Shown: positions 1-4,888 of the stretch, one piece after another
Position numbering within the stretch: position 1 is the stretch's first letter
Layout: each line of letters starts with the position of its first letter
Assembly: GCA_035576205.1 (NCBI GenBank)
Contig: DATLWR010000097.1
Coordinates: 1 to 6,443 of the forward strand
DNA from: DATLWR01 sp035576205
GTDB taxonomy: Bacteria > Pseudomonadota > Zetaproteobacteria > Mariprofundales > Mariprofundaceae
Reading direction: 5' to 3'
DNA length: 6,443 bases
Translations under genes and position numbers: made by a program
The notes under the pieces: generated by a model
Database searches by the model: none
Told to the model about the DNA's origin: nothing
What the model saw: the letters and a program-made list of their open reading frames with translations, nothing else

Positions 1-381
1 GCAACGCATGTGAATGATATCGAAGCCGATGCGGTTGCTGCCATGAGTGCATCGATGTTGTCGCTGGCCGATGCGCTGGCGGGGCAGGCGGGACGTGCCT
101 ACGCCGACAACCTGATCAGCGAGGCGGAGTCGAGCACTCTGGTGATGTTGCATGCCGGTCAGTTAATTCTGACTGTCGTTGGGAAGCCCAGCGTTAACAT
201 CGGCATGATTCTCACGTCCGCTCGCCGGACTGCGCATAAGATCGAGCGTCTTGTGAAGAAGGATAAAGGAATTGTGAAAGGGCATGAGATTCTGAATGAC
301 CCGGAAGCATTGTTGGCTCAGGTGAAGAAAGAATTGCAGGAATTACGAAAACAAGGAGTGATCAAGAATGTCGTTGAATGA
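1..381 (+). CDS. Roadblock/LC7 domain protein, 5'-truncated by window edge
   Basis: The frame is open from the first base to the TGA at 379-381, giving 126 visible residues. A GTG at 10 could be read as a start, but the visible protein begins inside the roadblock fold: the N-terminal helix and first beta-hairpin are missing, so the true start is probably upstream of the window. What remains fits the family: a long helix (ADAVAAMSASMLSLADALAG), a strand region around STLVMLHAGQLILTVVG, then the N-I-G-M motif and a last helix (TSARRTAHKIERL). A charged Lys/Glu-rich tail of about 35 residues follows. Roadblock/LC7 proteins dimerise and bind Ras-like GTPases; MglB is the GAP of MglA. The stop lies 14 bases inside the next roadblock-like gene, so the two are probably co-transcribed and translationally coupled. 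An MglA-type GTPase lies further downstream (3663-4223). The family call is fairly secure; GAP activity is inferred. Confidence 0.85.
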   Translation, partial: ATHVNDIEADAVAAMSASMLSLADALAGQAGRAYADNLISEAESSTLVMLHAGQLILTVVGKPSVNIGMILTSARRTAHKIERLVKKDKGIVKGHEILNDPEALLAQVKKELQELRKQGVIKNVVE

Positions 382-772
382 TACCCTGAAAAAGCTGGTG
401 ACTAGTGTCGATGGAGGTTTGGCTTGTGCAGTTGTCGATTTGAATTCGGGATTGATGCTGGGTGCCTATCATAATGTGCCTTATTTCACCCAATCCTACG
501 TGGATGCCGTGGCTGCCGCCGCAGTGGACATGTTCCGAGGCAAGACCATCTCGACGGTGGAGAAGCTGCTGTCGGCCCAGCGCGGTACCGAGGTCAGCAA
601 GAGCATCAAAGAGGTGCAGATGTCGACCGACGGCACCTACCACTTCATGACTATCGTGGAGGGCAAGCAGGATGCGCTGCTGGTGCTGATCACAAATCGC
701 TCTGCCAATCTCGGCATGGGATGGACAGCGGTGCGGCGTGCAAATGTCGAGGTGGCGCCGATGTGCCCCTAA
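368..772 (+). CDS. Roadblock-like protein, paralogue A (134 aa)
   Basis: The ATG at 368 lies inside the end of the preceding gene and has AAGGAG at 353-358, 9 bases upstream. The order of elements fits a roadblock/LC7 fold: helix (residues 2-14), a beta-hairpin (ACAVVDLNSGLMLGA), a long helix (about 44-71), three strands (about 75-110) and a closing helix after the N-R-S-A-N-L-G-M motif. The protein ends in P-M-C-P with a penultimate cysteine. There is no signal peptide or membrane segment, so it should be cytosolic. It is a close paralogue of the 900-1304 product: the C-terminal two thirds are almost identical and the N-terminal third more diverged. Likely role: homo- or heterodimeric regulator or scaffold for a Ras-like GTPase, by analogy with MglB or CvnB. 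It is shorter than the first roadblock gene at its C-terminus and lacks the Lys/Glu tail. Fold assignment is by pattern only; the exact function is unknown. Confidence 0.82.
   Translation: MSLNDTLKKLVTSVDGGLACAVVDLNSGLMLGAYHNVPYFTQSYVDAVAAAAVDMFRGKTISTVEKLLSAQRGTEVSKSIKEVQMSTDGTYHFMTIVEGKQDALLVLITNRSANLGMGWTAVRRANVEVAPMCP
515..735 (+). repeat. Near-identical direct repeat, copy 1 (inside paralogue A)
   Basis: These 221 bases match 1047-1267 at all but four positions (605, 697, 706, 721), with uninterrupted identical runs of 90 (515-604) and 91 bases (606-696). The flanks differ sharply: about 41 of 147 positions upstream within the gene and 7 of 37 downstream. The copies are offset by 532 bases in the same orientation. 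Recombination between them would delete one spacer and fuse the two genes. Confidence 0.93.
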
Positions 773-884
773 TTTACGAGGGGAGATGATGGGGGCTGCG
801 TTACGGCCTCTGTGGTTGCATTGATAGGTTTTATTCGACAATGTGTCCAATATGAGCTTTTGCGAAAGTTCTTATATGAATAAT

Positions 885-893
885 GGGGAGGAG
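885..893 (+). promoter_or_regulatory. Ribosome binding site fixing the start of paralogue B
   Basis: GGGGAGGAG ends 6 bases before the ATG at 900 and is the strongest Shine-Dalgarno match in the gap. It argues for 900 over the upstream GTG at 843. Confidence 0.8.
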
Positions 894-899
894 AATGAT

Positions 900-1304
900 A
901 TGAGTTTGAACGACTCATTAAGAAAACTGGTTGGTGATGTGGATGGTGCACTGGCTTGTGCCGTCGTTGATCTGAGTTCGGGCCTGATGCTAGGAGCGCA
1001 TCACAACGTGCCTTACTTCACGCAGGCCTATGTGGATGCGGTGGCCGCCGCCGCAGTGGACATGTTCCGAGGCAAGACCATCTCGACGGTGGAGAAGCTG
1101 CTGTCGGCCCAGCGCGGTACCGAGGTCAGCAAGAGCGTCAAAGAGGTGCAGATGTCGACCGACGGCACCTACCACTTCATGACTATCGTGGAGGGCAAGC
1201 AGGATGCGCTGCTGGTGCTGATCACAAACCGCTCTGCTAATCTCGGCATGGGCTGGACAGCGGTGCGCCGGGCCAAGGTCGAAGTGGCGCCGATGTGCCC
1301 GTGA
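900..1304 (+). CDS. Roadblock-like protein, paralogue B (134 aa)
   Basis: The frame is open from a GTG at 843, but the ATG at 900 is preferred. It has a strong GGAGGAG at 887-893 at 6-base spacing, and it gives a protein collinear from residue 1 with paralogue A (both begin M-S-L-N-D and both have 134 residues). The same roadblock-like layout is present: N-terminal helix, hairpin around ACAVVDLSSGLMLGA, long helix, three strands, and a final helix after NRSANLGMGW, ending in P-M-C-P. Changes from A are mostly in the first 45 residues (for example TSVDGG to GDVDGA and AYHN to AHHN). The gene is separated from A by 127 bases, enough for its own promoter, although I find no convincing -35/-10 pair there. 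A hairpin and T-run lie 29 bases after its stop. Likely partner or alternative subunit of A in GTPase regulation. A role as GAP or scaffold is inferred. Confidence 0.85.
   Translation: MSLNDSLRKLVGDVDGALACAVVDLSSGLMLGAHHNVPYFTQAYVDAVAAAAVDMFRGKTISTVEKLLSAQRGTEVSKSVKEVQMSTDGTYHFMTIVEGKQDALLVLITNRSANLGMGWTAVRRAKVEVAPMCP
1047..1267 (+). repeat. Near-identical direct repeat, copy 2 (inside paralogue B)
   Basis: Second copy of the 221-base tract, differing from copy 1 at 1137, 1229, 1238 and 1253. Only 1137 changes a residue (Ile to Val); the others are silent. The tract is visibly richer in G+C than the diverged 5' third of paralogue A. Confidence 0.93.
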
Positions 1305-1332
1305 GCCCGATAGGCTGATGTTGATAATAGAA

Positions 1333-1360
1333 AGAGGGGGCCAACGCCCTCTCTTTTTTT
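1333..1360 (+). terminator. Rho-independent terminator after the roadblock genes
   Basis: AGAGGG (1333-1338) pairs with CCCTCT (1347-1352), the loop offers further G-C pairing, and a run of seven T follows at 1354-1360. It lies 29 bases after the stop of paralogue B and ends within the TAA of the convergent gene at 1359. On the minus strand the hairpin is followed by only a weak T-rich stretch, so any action on the convergent transcript would be weaker. Confidence 0.8.
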
Positions 1361-2954
1361 ATTGCCCGTTACGCAGGCGCTGCATCAGATCACCCGGCAG
1401 CCCCTTGGTGGTCATATCGGCAATGGTTCGTTCCATGTCGTAGTCGACTCGCCTGAGCTCGATCCGCTGCTCGGACGGGTACAGGACAGCATATTCGCTT
1501 CCCGGTGTGCCGCAACGGGGCTGCCCGATGGAGCCGGGGCAGATCAGCATGTATCCTTCGAGGAGCACACTGCCGGGGCCGGCCAGTCGGTAATAGCGGG
1601 AAATCCTATCTTTCATGCCATAAACGCCCTGCAGGTGCGAATGCCCATGGACACAGTAACTGATTCCCCGTTCGGCCATCCATTGCAGGTTCGATTCGGC
1701 GGTTCGGTCGTATACATAGGCGTTGAAGAATGTCGGATCCTGCGGAGCACCATGCAGTGCCATCCACGGGCCATGATGCCACTGCAGCGCTAGCGACCTG
1801 AGCCATGTCTTCCTCGAGCTATTGACCTCACCAATCGTCCATTCGGATGAAATCTTGCGACTGCCGTGCAATGTCTTCGGCACGCTGTTACTGCCGACAA
1901 TGTGGTCGTGATTGCCGCGCAGGCAGATGGCGCCCACATCATGCAGGCGGTCGATACATTCATTGGGGTGGGGGCCGTAACCGACCACGTCACCTGTGAC
2001 AAGGATGCGGCGCGTGTTTTCGTTTGCCAGCTGCTGCAGGACTGCCTCCAGAGCCGGCAGGTTGGCGTGTACATCAGCCAGCAGTGCGACCGGCTCATCA
2101 CCATCGAACCACTTCTCCTCGTCCATTTGCGATGGCATGAGCGGCATCTTGCTCGATATATTGATGTTCATGACGACGCTGTCTTCGTCAATTTTTTCGG
2201 GGTGCAGGAGTGACTGGCGGCAGACGGCCAGCCGTTTTGAGGCTTCTCCGGCTGTAAACTGGAAGCCCAGATGTTCGTAGATCATGCGCACCGGATCGGC
2301 ATCACTGATGCCGGTAAATATCCGGTTGGCGCGTCGGGCCAGTTTGTTGCCGAACTTCCTGGCCGTGGCGTCATCCAGCCAGCTATCGGCAAATTTGCGG
2401 AACCAGCCAGCCACCATGGCCGAGAAGGAGAGGAAGTGATCCCAGGAGTAGAAGTCGTCATCTAGATAGTAGATGAAACCTTCCGCATCGAGGCCGAAGT
2501 TGGAAAGCCCTTCGTCGAGACGTTCGTTGAAACGTGCGGCGTGTTGCAGGTAGAGGGTGGAGACATGCAGCAGCCATTTGAGCGCCGTCTCCGGTGAAGC
2601 CTCCTCAATGGCGATATGGAGGGGTTGCATGCGGGGAGTGATATTGCCTATGCGCCAAGCCTTTTCATCCAGGTGGATGAACCATGTCTTGCGAGGGTGG
2701 TAGAGGTTTGTTTGCCGCCCTTTGGCCAGCAGGTTTTTGCACCAGGACTGGGCAATGTCGCTGGTGTCGAAGCCGCCATCGGTATTGAGTTTCAGGATTG
2801 TTTCGGGCGTGGCATGCAATTGAGTGCCGGGCTTTCCGGTAAAGGCCGTGCCATGTTGAAGATCCTGGCAGGTGGTGTTGAGGAGTGATTCGATTTCCTC
2901 GGCAGAATAGCTGCTTCCATTACCAGAGCCGATGACGATCGTTGTTCGTTGCAT
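1359..2954 (-). CDS. Kinase-like / metallophosphoesterase two-domain protein
   Basis: The 531-residue protein has two parts. Residues 285-500 form a calcineurin-like metallophosphoesterase of the YfcE-like kind: D-V-H (294-296), G-D-V-V-G-Y-G-P (321-328), G-N-H-D (347-350), H401, G-H-S-H (437-440) and P-G-S-I-G-Q-P-R. All expected metal-binding residues are present. Residues about 35-250 show a protein-kinase-like pattern: K55 in TILKLN, D147-x4-N152 as a catalytic loop, and D165 at the spacing expected for the DFG aspartate (YLDDDF). I see no clear glycine-rich loop, so kinase activity is uncertain and a pseudokinase or small-molecule kinase is possible. There is no signal peptide or membrane segment, so it should be cytosolic. 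The ATG at 2954 is the only start available after the in-frame TGA at 2970-2972, and no Shine-Dalgarno sequence precedes it. The gene lies antiparallel between the roadblock genes and the GTPase pair and diverges from the latter across 52 bases. A part in the same signalling pathway is plausible but unproven. The phosphoesterase call is firm; the kinase-like call is moderate. Confidence 0.85.
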   Translation of the reverse strand: MQRTTIVIGSGNGSSYSAEEIESLLNTTCQDLQHGTAFTGKPGTQLHATPETILKLNTDGGFDTSDIAQSWCKNLLAKGRQTNLYHPRKTWFIHLDEKAWRIGNITPRMQPLHIAIEEASPETALKWLLHVSTLYLQHAARFNERLDEGLSNFGLDAEGFIYYLDDDFYSWDHFLSFSAMVAGWFRKFADSWLDDATARKFGNKLARRANRIFTGISDADPVRMIYEHLGFQFTAGEASKRLAVCRQSLLHPEKIDEDSVVMNINISSKMPLMPSQMDEEKWFDGDEPVALLADVHANLPALEAVLQQLANENTRRILVTGDVVGYGPHPNECIDRLHDVGAICLRGNHDHIVGSNSVPKTLHGSRKISSEWTIGEVNSSRKTWLRSLALQWHHGPWMALHGAPQDPTFFNAYVYDRTAESNLQWMAERGISYCVHGHSHLQGVYGMKDRISRYYRLAGPGSVLLEGYMLICPGSIGQPRCGTPGSEYAVLYPSEQRIELRRVDYDMERTIADMTTKGLPGDLMQRLRNGQ

Positions 2955-3006
2955 GTGGGGAGAATAACGTCATTATGTCCGGCTGTAGATAAGGGGAGAT
3001 GCGGTA
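2955..3006. promoter_or_regulatory. Divergent intergenic region (kinase-phosphatase / GTPase pair)
   Basis: These 52 bases separate two divergent starts and must carry, or lie next to, both promoters. For the rightward genes a weak candidate is TTGCAT (2949-2954) with CATTAT (2971-2976) at 16-base spacing, each about 4 of 6 to consensus. It overlaps the start codon of the leftward gene. AAGGGGAG at 2991-2998 is a good ribosome binding site for the ATG at 3007. The promoter assignment is tentative. Confidence 0.35.
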
Positions 3007-3663
3007 ATGATTGAACAGGAGGAGCTAAGCCTCAAGCACATAGCCCTGTTGCGCAAGGTGATTATGGAGCAGCGTTCTGGGGCGGCATGGTTCATGGGGA
3101 GGGATTGGAGCTCCACCATTCCTTTCGATCGCGGCGTGCTCTTGGGTGCGGAAACGCCAGATACGCTGGGCCGGGTTTTGCAGGAGCCTGTTTTACGGTT
3201 CAAGTGGAACGATTCCTACCGTCGTGATGAGGGCATCGCCATTCCGATTCTGCCTCGCCAGGCTTTGTCGCAGGCGGTTGCCGACCTGAATCTTCCAGTG
3301 GAGCGGTTGATCGCTTTCCGCAAAAATTTCGCCAAATTGCCGGACGTCAAGGTGCGGTACATGTCGACCTTTCGCTTCAGTCCCGAATGCCAGAAACTGT
3401 ACCAAACTCTCTATCAGATGACCTTGTCGACGGGAAGCACTTGCCTGGATGATTTTTTTGCTTTGTCTCCCGATTTTACCGAATTGCGCAAGCGTTTGAA
3501 TATCGTTATTGCTGCATATTGTATGGGCGATCTGTTGCCGGCGATTGGCAGCGGGGGAGGAGGCCCCCCCTCTGCGAAGCCAGCTTCTGTGGTGGCGCCC
3601 ACAGATACTGCTAAAGTTGTATCCAGAATCATGGCACGCTTGTTGAGAGGAGCGAAAGAGTAA
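3007..3663 (+). CDS. Uncharacterised GTPase-linked protein, possibly PATAN/DUF4388-like
   Basis: The ATG at 3007 has AAGGGGAG 8 bases upstream. The 218-residue product has no signal peptide or membrane segment. Residues about 8-50 (LSLKHIALLRKVIMEQRSGAAWF followed by a segment with F-D-R-G-V-L-L-G-A-E) resemble the start of PATAN/DUF4388 domains, which typically read helix, K-x-S-G, strands, then F-x-x-G-x-I-x-x-A. Residues about 125-178 are helical and end in a Y-C-M-G-D-L turn like the winged-helix-type tails of such proteins. A Gly/Pro/Ser/Ala linker (181-200) follows, then a short basic amphipathic helix (TAKVVSRIMARLLRG). PATAN/DUF4388 proteins are known neighbours of roadblock/GTPase genes, which fits here: the stop overlaps the GTPase start by one base (TAATG), so the two are translationally coupled. 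An adaptor or effector role is inferred. The family call rests on weak pattern resemblance and could be wrong; the gene itself is well supported. Confidence 0.8.
   Translation: MIEQEELSLKHIALLRKVIMEQRSGAAWFMGRDWSSTIPFDRGVLLGAETPDTLGRVLQEPVLRFKWNDSYRRDEGIAIPILPRQALSQAVADLNLPVERLIAFRKNFAKLPDVKVRYMSTFRFSPECQKLYQTLYQMTLSTGSTCLDDFFALSPDFTELRKRLNIVIAAYCMGDLLPAIGSGGGGPPSAKPASVVAPTDTAKVVSRIMARLLRGAKE
3564..3570 (+). repeat. C7 homopolymer inside the linker of the GTPase-linked gene
   Basis: Seven consecutive C follow a G-rich stretch (GGGGGAGGAGG, 3553-3563) and can fold back on it. GCAG at 3548-3551 and CTGC at 3572-3575 would close the hairpin. It codes for the Gly/Pro linker. A one-base slip here would remove the C-terminal helix and break the coupling to the GTPase. 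Confidence 0.6.
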
Positions 3664-3665
3664 TG
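3661..3665 (+). promoter_or_regulatory. TAATG stop-start overlap (translational coupling)
   Basis: The TAA of the upstream gene and the ATG of the GTPase share one A. This arrangement normally couples translation and fixes the stoichiometry of the two products. Confidence 0.8.
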
Positions 3666-4223
3666 ATCGCGAAAATTCTGGTCACCGGACCATTCGGTTC
3701 CGGGAAGACCACACTGATCAAGCATGTCAGTGACGAGCAGTTTTCAGGCAAGGATGTGCCGACGACCGGTGATCTGGCCCAGTACAAAGGTATGACGACG
3801 GTGGGTATGGATTTCGGCATTCTGCATGTCGACGACGGACTCGACGTTCATTTGTTCGGTACGCCAGGCCAGGCCAGGTTCAACTTCATGTGGAAGATCC
3901 TTTCCAAGGGGGCATTGGGCGGCATATTTCTTGTCGATAGCGCTTCCGAGAGGGCTCTGGCCGAGGCCAAGGAGATGATCAAGGTGTGGTCCGATTTGCC
4001 GGATTTCCCGGTAGTGGTGGGCGCGACCAAGCAGGATATGGCGGAGGCAATAAGTCTCGATGAGCTGGCGCAACGATTGAATCTCGGTGACATTCCGGTA
4101 TTTGTCGTCGATGCCCGTTCGCGCGAAGACAACCGCATGCTGGTCATGTCCCTTCTGCAACAGATATTGATCTCTATCGAGACGAAGGCGGAGAAGGACT
4201 ATCCGTCGCTCGATCTTGAATAA
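3663..4223 (+). CDS. MglA/COG2229-type small Ras-like GTPase
   Basis: The 186-residue protein carries the small-GTPase motifs in order. G1/Walker A is GPFGSGKTT (9-17), with K15 and T16 for phosphate and Mg2+. G2 is the threonine in T-T-V-G-M-D-F-G (45-52). G3 is F-G-T-P-G-Q (65-70), without the usual first aspartate, as is common in the COG2229/CvnD type. G4 is T-K-Q-D (122-125), in place of NKxD, for guanine recognition. G5 is probably near D-A-R-S (150-153). Length is typical. It should cycle between GTP and GDP states in the cytosol as a switch, with roadblock proteins such as those at 1-1304 as regulators. AGAGGAG at 3646-3652 serves as ribosome binding site, and the start overlaps the stop of the preceding gene (TAATG), so the two proteins are made together. 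The tail (residues 172-186) is short and acidic. The downstream process, such as polarity, motility or gene regulation, cannot be told from the sequence. Family assignment is confident. Confidence 0.95.
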   Translation: MIAKILVTGPFGSGKTTLIKHVSDEQFSGKDVPTTGDLAQYKGMTTVGMDFGILHVDDGLDVHLFGTPGQARFNFMWKILSKGALGGIFLVDSASERALAEAKEMIKVWSDLPDFPVVVGATKQDMAEAISLDELAQRLNLGDIPVFVVDARSREDNRMLVMSLLQQILISIETKAEKDYPSLDLE

Positions 4224-4248
4224 ATGGCCATAAAATGACGGGTGTCAG

Positions 4249-4299
4249 GGCCCGGCAGTGGCCGGGCCATTGCCTGAACCCTGAACAGTCGGCAATGGC
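4249..4299. terminator. Overlapping inverted repeats between convergent genes, probable bidirectional terminator
   Basis: The 90-base gap between convergent stops holds two perfect stems that cannot form together. GGCCCGGC (4249-4256) pairs with GCCGGGCC (4261-4268) over a 4-base loop. GCCATTGCC (4266-4274) pairs with GGCAATGGC (4291-4299) over a 16-base loop. Neither is followed by a good T-run on either strand, so they may terminate weakly, need Rho, or protect 3' ends. Confidence 0.5.
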
Positions 4300-4313
4300 A
4301 GGCCACGGTCGGC

Positions 4314-4715
4314 TTACTTGACGGAGAACGAAACGGTGGATTCCACGCCGGTTAGCACATGGTTGGCGGTCGCTTCCTTGACGGCAATCGAGTGCATTCC
4401 CGGCGCCAGGTCGGGCAGTTTGAGGCTGCACGGGCAATGCTCCACATTCCGGTCGATGATCGGATTCTGGTCATCGACATAGACGTGCAGATGGTTGCCG
4501 GTAGGGCTGAGGTGTACATCGTAGCGCAACTTCAGCCCGGTGCCTTTCTTGAATGTCTGTCCGTTCTTGGGTGAGAGAAGGGTGATCGAGCCGCTGCTCT
4601 CCTTCATGCCGGACATATCAGACATACCATAACCGCCAGCCGAAGCCGGCTGAGCCATGGACAGGAGAAACATGGGAAAGATCGTAGCGATCAGGAAGCT
4701 TGCGAATCGATTCAT
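4314..4715 (-). CDS. Small secreted Ig-like protein, DUF6130/DUF4399-like
   Basis: The frame is open up to 4871, but the ATG at 4715 is chosen. It has AAGGAG 7 bases upstream (4723-4728 on the plus strand) and begins a typical Sec signal peptide: N-R-F at the start, a hydrophobic core from about residues 5 to 20, and cleavage after P-A-S-A at 26. The 133-residue precursor gives a mature protein of about 107 residues. A short Met/Ser/Gly segment (MSDMSGM, 31-37) precedes one beta-rich domain starting at ITLLSPKNG. Its signature pieces are G-N-H-L-H-V-Y-V-D-D (73-82), C-P-C (94-96), P-G-M-H-S-I-A-V (105-112) and A-N-H (117-119). The H-x-H-V-x-V-D and PG-x-H-xI pattern resembles small DUF6130/DUF4399-type periplasmic domains. 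The His, Met and Cys residues could bind a metal such as copper, but this is speculation. It is convergent with the GTPase gene and appears monocistronic. Confidence 0.85.
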   Translation of the reverse strand: MNRFASFLIATIFPMFLLSMAQPASAGGYGMSDMSGMKESSGSITLLSPKNGQTFKKGTGLKLRYDVHLSPTGNHLHVYVDDQNPIIDRNVEHCPCSLKLPDLAPGMHSIAVKEATANHVLTGVESTVSFSVK

Positions 4716-4722
4716 AATCAAT

Positions 4723-4728
4723 CTCCTT
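4723..4728 (-). promoter_or_regulatory. Ribosome binding site fixing the start of the secreted protein
   Basis: Read on the minus strand this is AAGGAG, 7 bases before the ATG at 4715. It supports that start over the upstream in-frame ATG at 4871, which would put 52 non-signal residues before the signal peptide. Confidence 0.8.
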
Positions 4729-4771
4729 ACGCAAAGCGCATCGGGGGTGTAGATGCCGTGCCGAGCGTTGT

Positions 4772-4783
4772 CAAACCGGTTTG
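4772..4783. promoter_or_regulatory. Perfect 12-base palindrome, possible operator
   Basis: CAAACCGGTTTG lies in the 173-base divergent region between the secreted-protein gene and the M50 protease gene, 57 bases upstream of the former start. Perfect symmetry in a promoter-length gap suggests a dimeric regulator site, but one copy of this length may also be chance. Confidence 0.35.
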
Positions 4784-4814
4784 GGTGCGAATCACCCTCC
4801 CAATAGAGGAGGAT

Positions 4815-4830
4815 CGGTTCTTTCGGACCG
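4815..4830. other. Short hairpin in the leader region of the M50 operon
   Basis: CGGTTC (4815-4820) pairs with GGACCG (4825-4830), with one G-T wobble, over the loop TTTC. CCTCC (4796-4800) and GGAGG (4808-4812) form a second small inverted repeat beside it. They lie 59 or more bases before the protease start and could be leader-RNA structure. No function can be assigned. Confidence 0.35.
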
Positions 4831-4877
4831 GGATTTGTTCCATTAGTTTGCCTGCCGGTCAAAGTCCCCATGACAAC

Positions 4878-4883
4878 GGAAGG
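4878..4883 (+). promoter_or_regulatory. Ribosome binding site of the M50 protease gene
   Basis: GGAAGG ends 5 bases before the ATG at 4889. It includes the first base of the in-frame GTG at 4883, so that GTG cannot be served by it and the ATG is the better start. Confidence 0.65.
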
Positions 4884-4888
4884 TGCCG

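Noticed and set aside
362..850. 162-codon minus-strand open frame opposite the first roadblock paralogue
   Set aside because: It is a mirror of the strongly coding plus-strand gene. A similar shadow (990-1175) recurs opposite paralogue B because the DNA is duplicated. The translation is rich in His/Arg with no recognisable fold.
843..899. N-terminal extension of paralogue B from a GTG at 843
   Set aside because: The 19 added residues have no counterpart in paralogue A, and the strong ribosome binding site sits right before the ATG at 900.
773..899. Possible promoter in the gap between the two paralogues (for example TTGATA at 821-826)
   Set aside because: No acceptable -10 element lies 16-18 bases downstream, so a specific promoter cannot be supported.
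515..1267. Transposon or integron-type origin for the repeated tract
   Set aside because: The repeat lies wholly inside two in-frame paralogous genes, with no terminal inverted repeats, target duplications or recombinase gene. Gene conversion explains it better.
1362..2888. Several plus-strand open frames opposite the kinase-like/phosphatase gene
   Set aside because: They are short and broken, lack ribosome binding sites, and overlap a minus-strand frame with a full metallophosphoesterase motif set.
3744..4160. Long minus-strand open frame opposite the GTPase gene
   Set aside because: The plus strand carries all GTPase motifs here, and the minus-strand translation shows no family features or start signals.
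4716..4871. N-terminal extension of the secreted protein from the ATG at 4871
   Set aside because: It would place 52 polar residues before a clear signal peptide, and the good AAGGAG is positioned for 4715.
4883..4888. GTG start of the M50 protease two codons upstream
   Set aside because: It overlaps the GGAAGG site, leaving no spacing. The ATG at 4889 has 5-base spacing.
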